Origin: an uncultured Prevotellaceae bacterium
GTDB lineage: Bacteria; Bacteroidota; Bacteroidia; Bacteroidales; Bacteroidaceae
Length of the DNA: 6,826 nt
Assembly (NCBI GenBank): GCA_946644025.1
Contig: CAMPCG010000156.1
Coordinates: 1-6,826, forward strand
Reading direction: 5' to 3'
The position numbers were made by a program, and so were the translations under genes. Under the pieces are notes generated by a model. The model was not told the DNA's origin. It ran no database searches and worked only from the letters and a program-made list of their open reading frames with translations. How positions within the stretch are numbered: the first letter of the stretch is position 1; each line of letters opens with the position of its first letter. This document shows positions 6,328 to 6,826 of this stretch, in pieces.

Positions 6328-6340
6328 GGCTCTGAGTTCT

Positions 6341-6459
6341 AAAGTCTGATGTCTATAGTCTAAAGTCCAAAGTCTAAAGTCTGTAGTCTGAAGTCTAAAG
6401 TCTAAAGTCTAAAGTCTGAAGTCTAAAGTCTAAAGTCTAAAGTCCAAAGTCTAAAGTCT
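6341..6459. repeat. Seventeen tandem 7-bp units (AAAGTCT) between nuclease and rsmE
   Basis: The region divides exactly into 17 units of 7 bp (119 bp). Ten are perfect AAAGTCT; the rest differ at one or two positions (GATGTCT, ATAGTCT, GTAGTCT, GAAGTCT twice, AAAGTCC twice). A 28-bp block starting with GAAGTCT occurs twice in a row (6390-6417 and 6418-6445, 27 of 28 identical), pointing to duplication by slippage or unequal exchange. Each perfect junction carries TAA on the plus strand and TAG on the minus strand, and the 7-bp step moves these through all frames. The array starts at the nuclease stop codon and ends 13 nt before the rsmE start. Confidence 0.93.
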
Positions 6460-6826
6460 AAGACAAGGTAGTGGTCGTGGTCGTAGGCCTGGCCGGTGTG
6501 TTGCGCCGTTTTATCTCGTCGCGCAGCTGCGATGCCAGTTCGTAGTTCTCGTCGTCTATGGCGTTTTGCAGTGCCATCTGCAGTCTCGGCTCGTCCATGG
6601 TGTTGATGGGTATGGCTATGCCCGTGGCCGTCTCGTCGAACGGTGTGCTCTGTCGTTTCATCAGGTTCTCCTCTATATAAAGAGGTATGTCCGAGATGGT
6701 CATCAGGAGCACCGCATCGCTCATGCGCAGCCGTGCGGAGTCTCCTTGCTCGCTCATGAGCACCACCTGGTACTGTCCCTGGAAGAGTCCGAACACCATC
6801 AGCTCGTATCGTGACGGCAGCAGCGA
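6458..6826 (-). CDS. Bifunctional nuclease (BFN/DUF151) protein with UVR motif (N-terminus cut by right window edge)
   Basis: The frame is open to the window edge, so the gene begins beyond 6826; the ATG at 6799 is probably internal. The visible 122 residues show the end of the BFN/DUF151 domain: SRYELMVFGLFQGQYQVVL (about 5-23), RMSDAVLLM (34-42) matching the RTSDAIALA-type motif, and IPLYIEENLM. Then comes a UVR motif (about 80-108, with LQNAIDDENYELASQLRDEI), the short helical hairpin found in UvrB and UvrC that mediates protein contacts. This BFN-plus-UVR layout is known in Bacteroidetes. Plant and Thermotoga relatives gave the family its nuclease label; activity here is not shown. The tail after the UVR motif is low complexity (PARPTTTTTTLS), from a short ACG/ACC codon repeat. 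The TAG stop (6458-6460) sits at the edge of the 7-bp array. It is the most upstream visible member of the minus-strand cluster. Confidence 0.85.
   Translation of the reverse strand, partial: SLLPSRYELMVFGLFQGQYQVVLMSEQGDSARLRMSDAVLLMTISDIPLYIEENLMKRQSTPFDETATGIAIPINTMDEPRLQMALQNAIDDENYELASQLRDEIKRRNTPARPTTTTTTLS

Noticed and set aside
5833..6342. Plus-strand frame opposite rsmE
   Set aside because: RsmE motifs on the minus strand explain this DNA; the plus frame shows no recognisable domain.
6341..6459. Tandem array as a CRISPR or iteron origin
   Set aside because: Units are 7 bp with no spacers, there are no cas or rep genes nearby, and the array lies between housekeeping genes.
6341..6459. 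Bacteroidetes-type promoter within the heptamer array
   Set aside because: On the minus strand TAGACTTTG resembles the TAnnTTTG box but has three rather than two bases between TA and TTTG, and there is no well-placed upstream TTTG.

Overview
The window looks like a piece of a fairly GC-rich Bacteroidales chromosome, most likely Prevotellaceae (Prevotella in the broad sense). The reasons are the gene content (a DUF3256 protein, a bifunctional-nuclease protein with a UVR tail, a Bacteroidetes-style class A penicillin-binding protein, xylan-processing GH67 and GH43 enzymes), starts that mostly lack Shine-Dalgarno sequences, and junctions rich in short tandem repeats. The assignment rests on recognising protein families by eye; no search was run. 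I see no phage, plasmid, insertion sequence, CRISPR array, tRNA or rRNA.

Left part (1-2464, plus strand): the end of a carbohydrate-use operon. It holds the C-terminal half of a GH67 alpha-glucuronidase (cut by the window edge), a small SRPBCC-fold protein, and a secreted five-bladed-propeller protein of the GH43 type. Gaps are 56 and 12 nt, so co-transcription is likely. The two enzymes fit late steps of glucuronoxylan breakdown. The SRPBCC gene between them has no obvious sugar role.

Middle (2465-2616): a convergent junction. Most of it is an 80-bp dyad built from four related units on an exact 20-bp spacing, two in each orientation.

Right part (2617-6826, minus strand, read right to left): a housekeeping/envelope cluster of bifunctional nuclease (cut by the right edge), RsmE (16S rRNA m3U1498 methyltransferase), an exported DUF3256 protein, and a class A penicillin-binding protein with both enzymatic domains intact. 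Each of the three junctions holds a different short-period repeat: seventeen 7-bp units between nuclease and rsmE; a 7-bp repeat joined to a 26-bp inverted repeat around the rsmE/DUF3256 boundary; five 9-bp units between DUF3256 and the penicillin-binding protein. These repeats reach into the coding regions. They encode part of the DUF3256 signal peptide and its last nine residues, and the stop codons of three genes lie within or at the edge of repeats.

I see no clear new defence or mobile system. The genes are recognisable families, and what they leave unexplained is the repeat architecture of the junctions.
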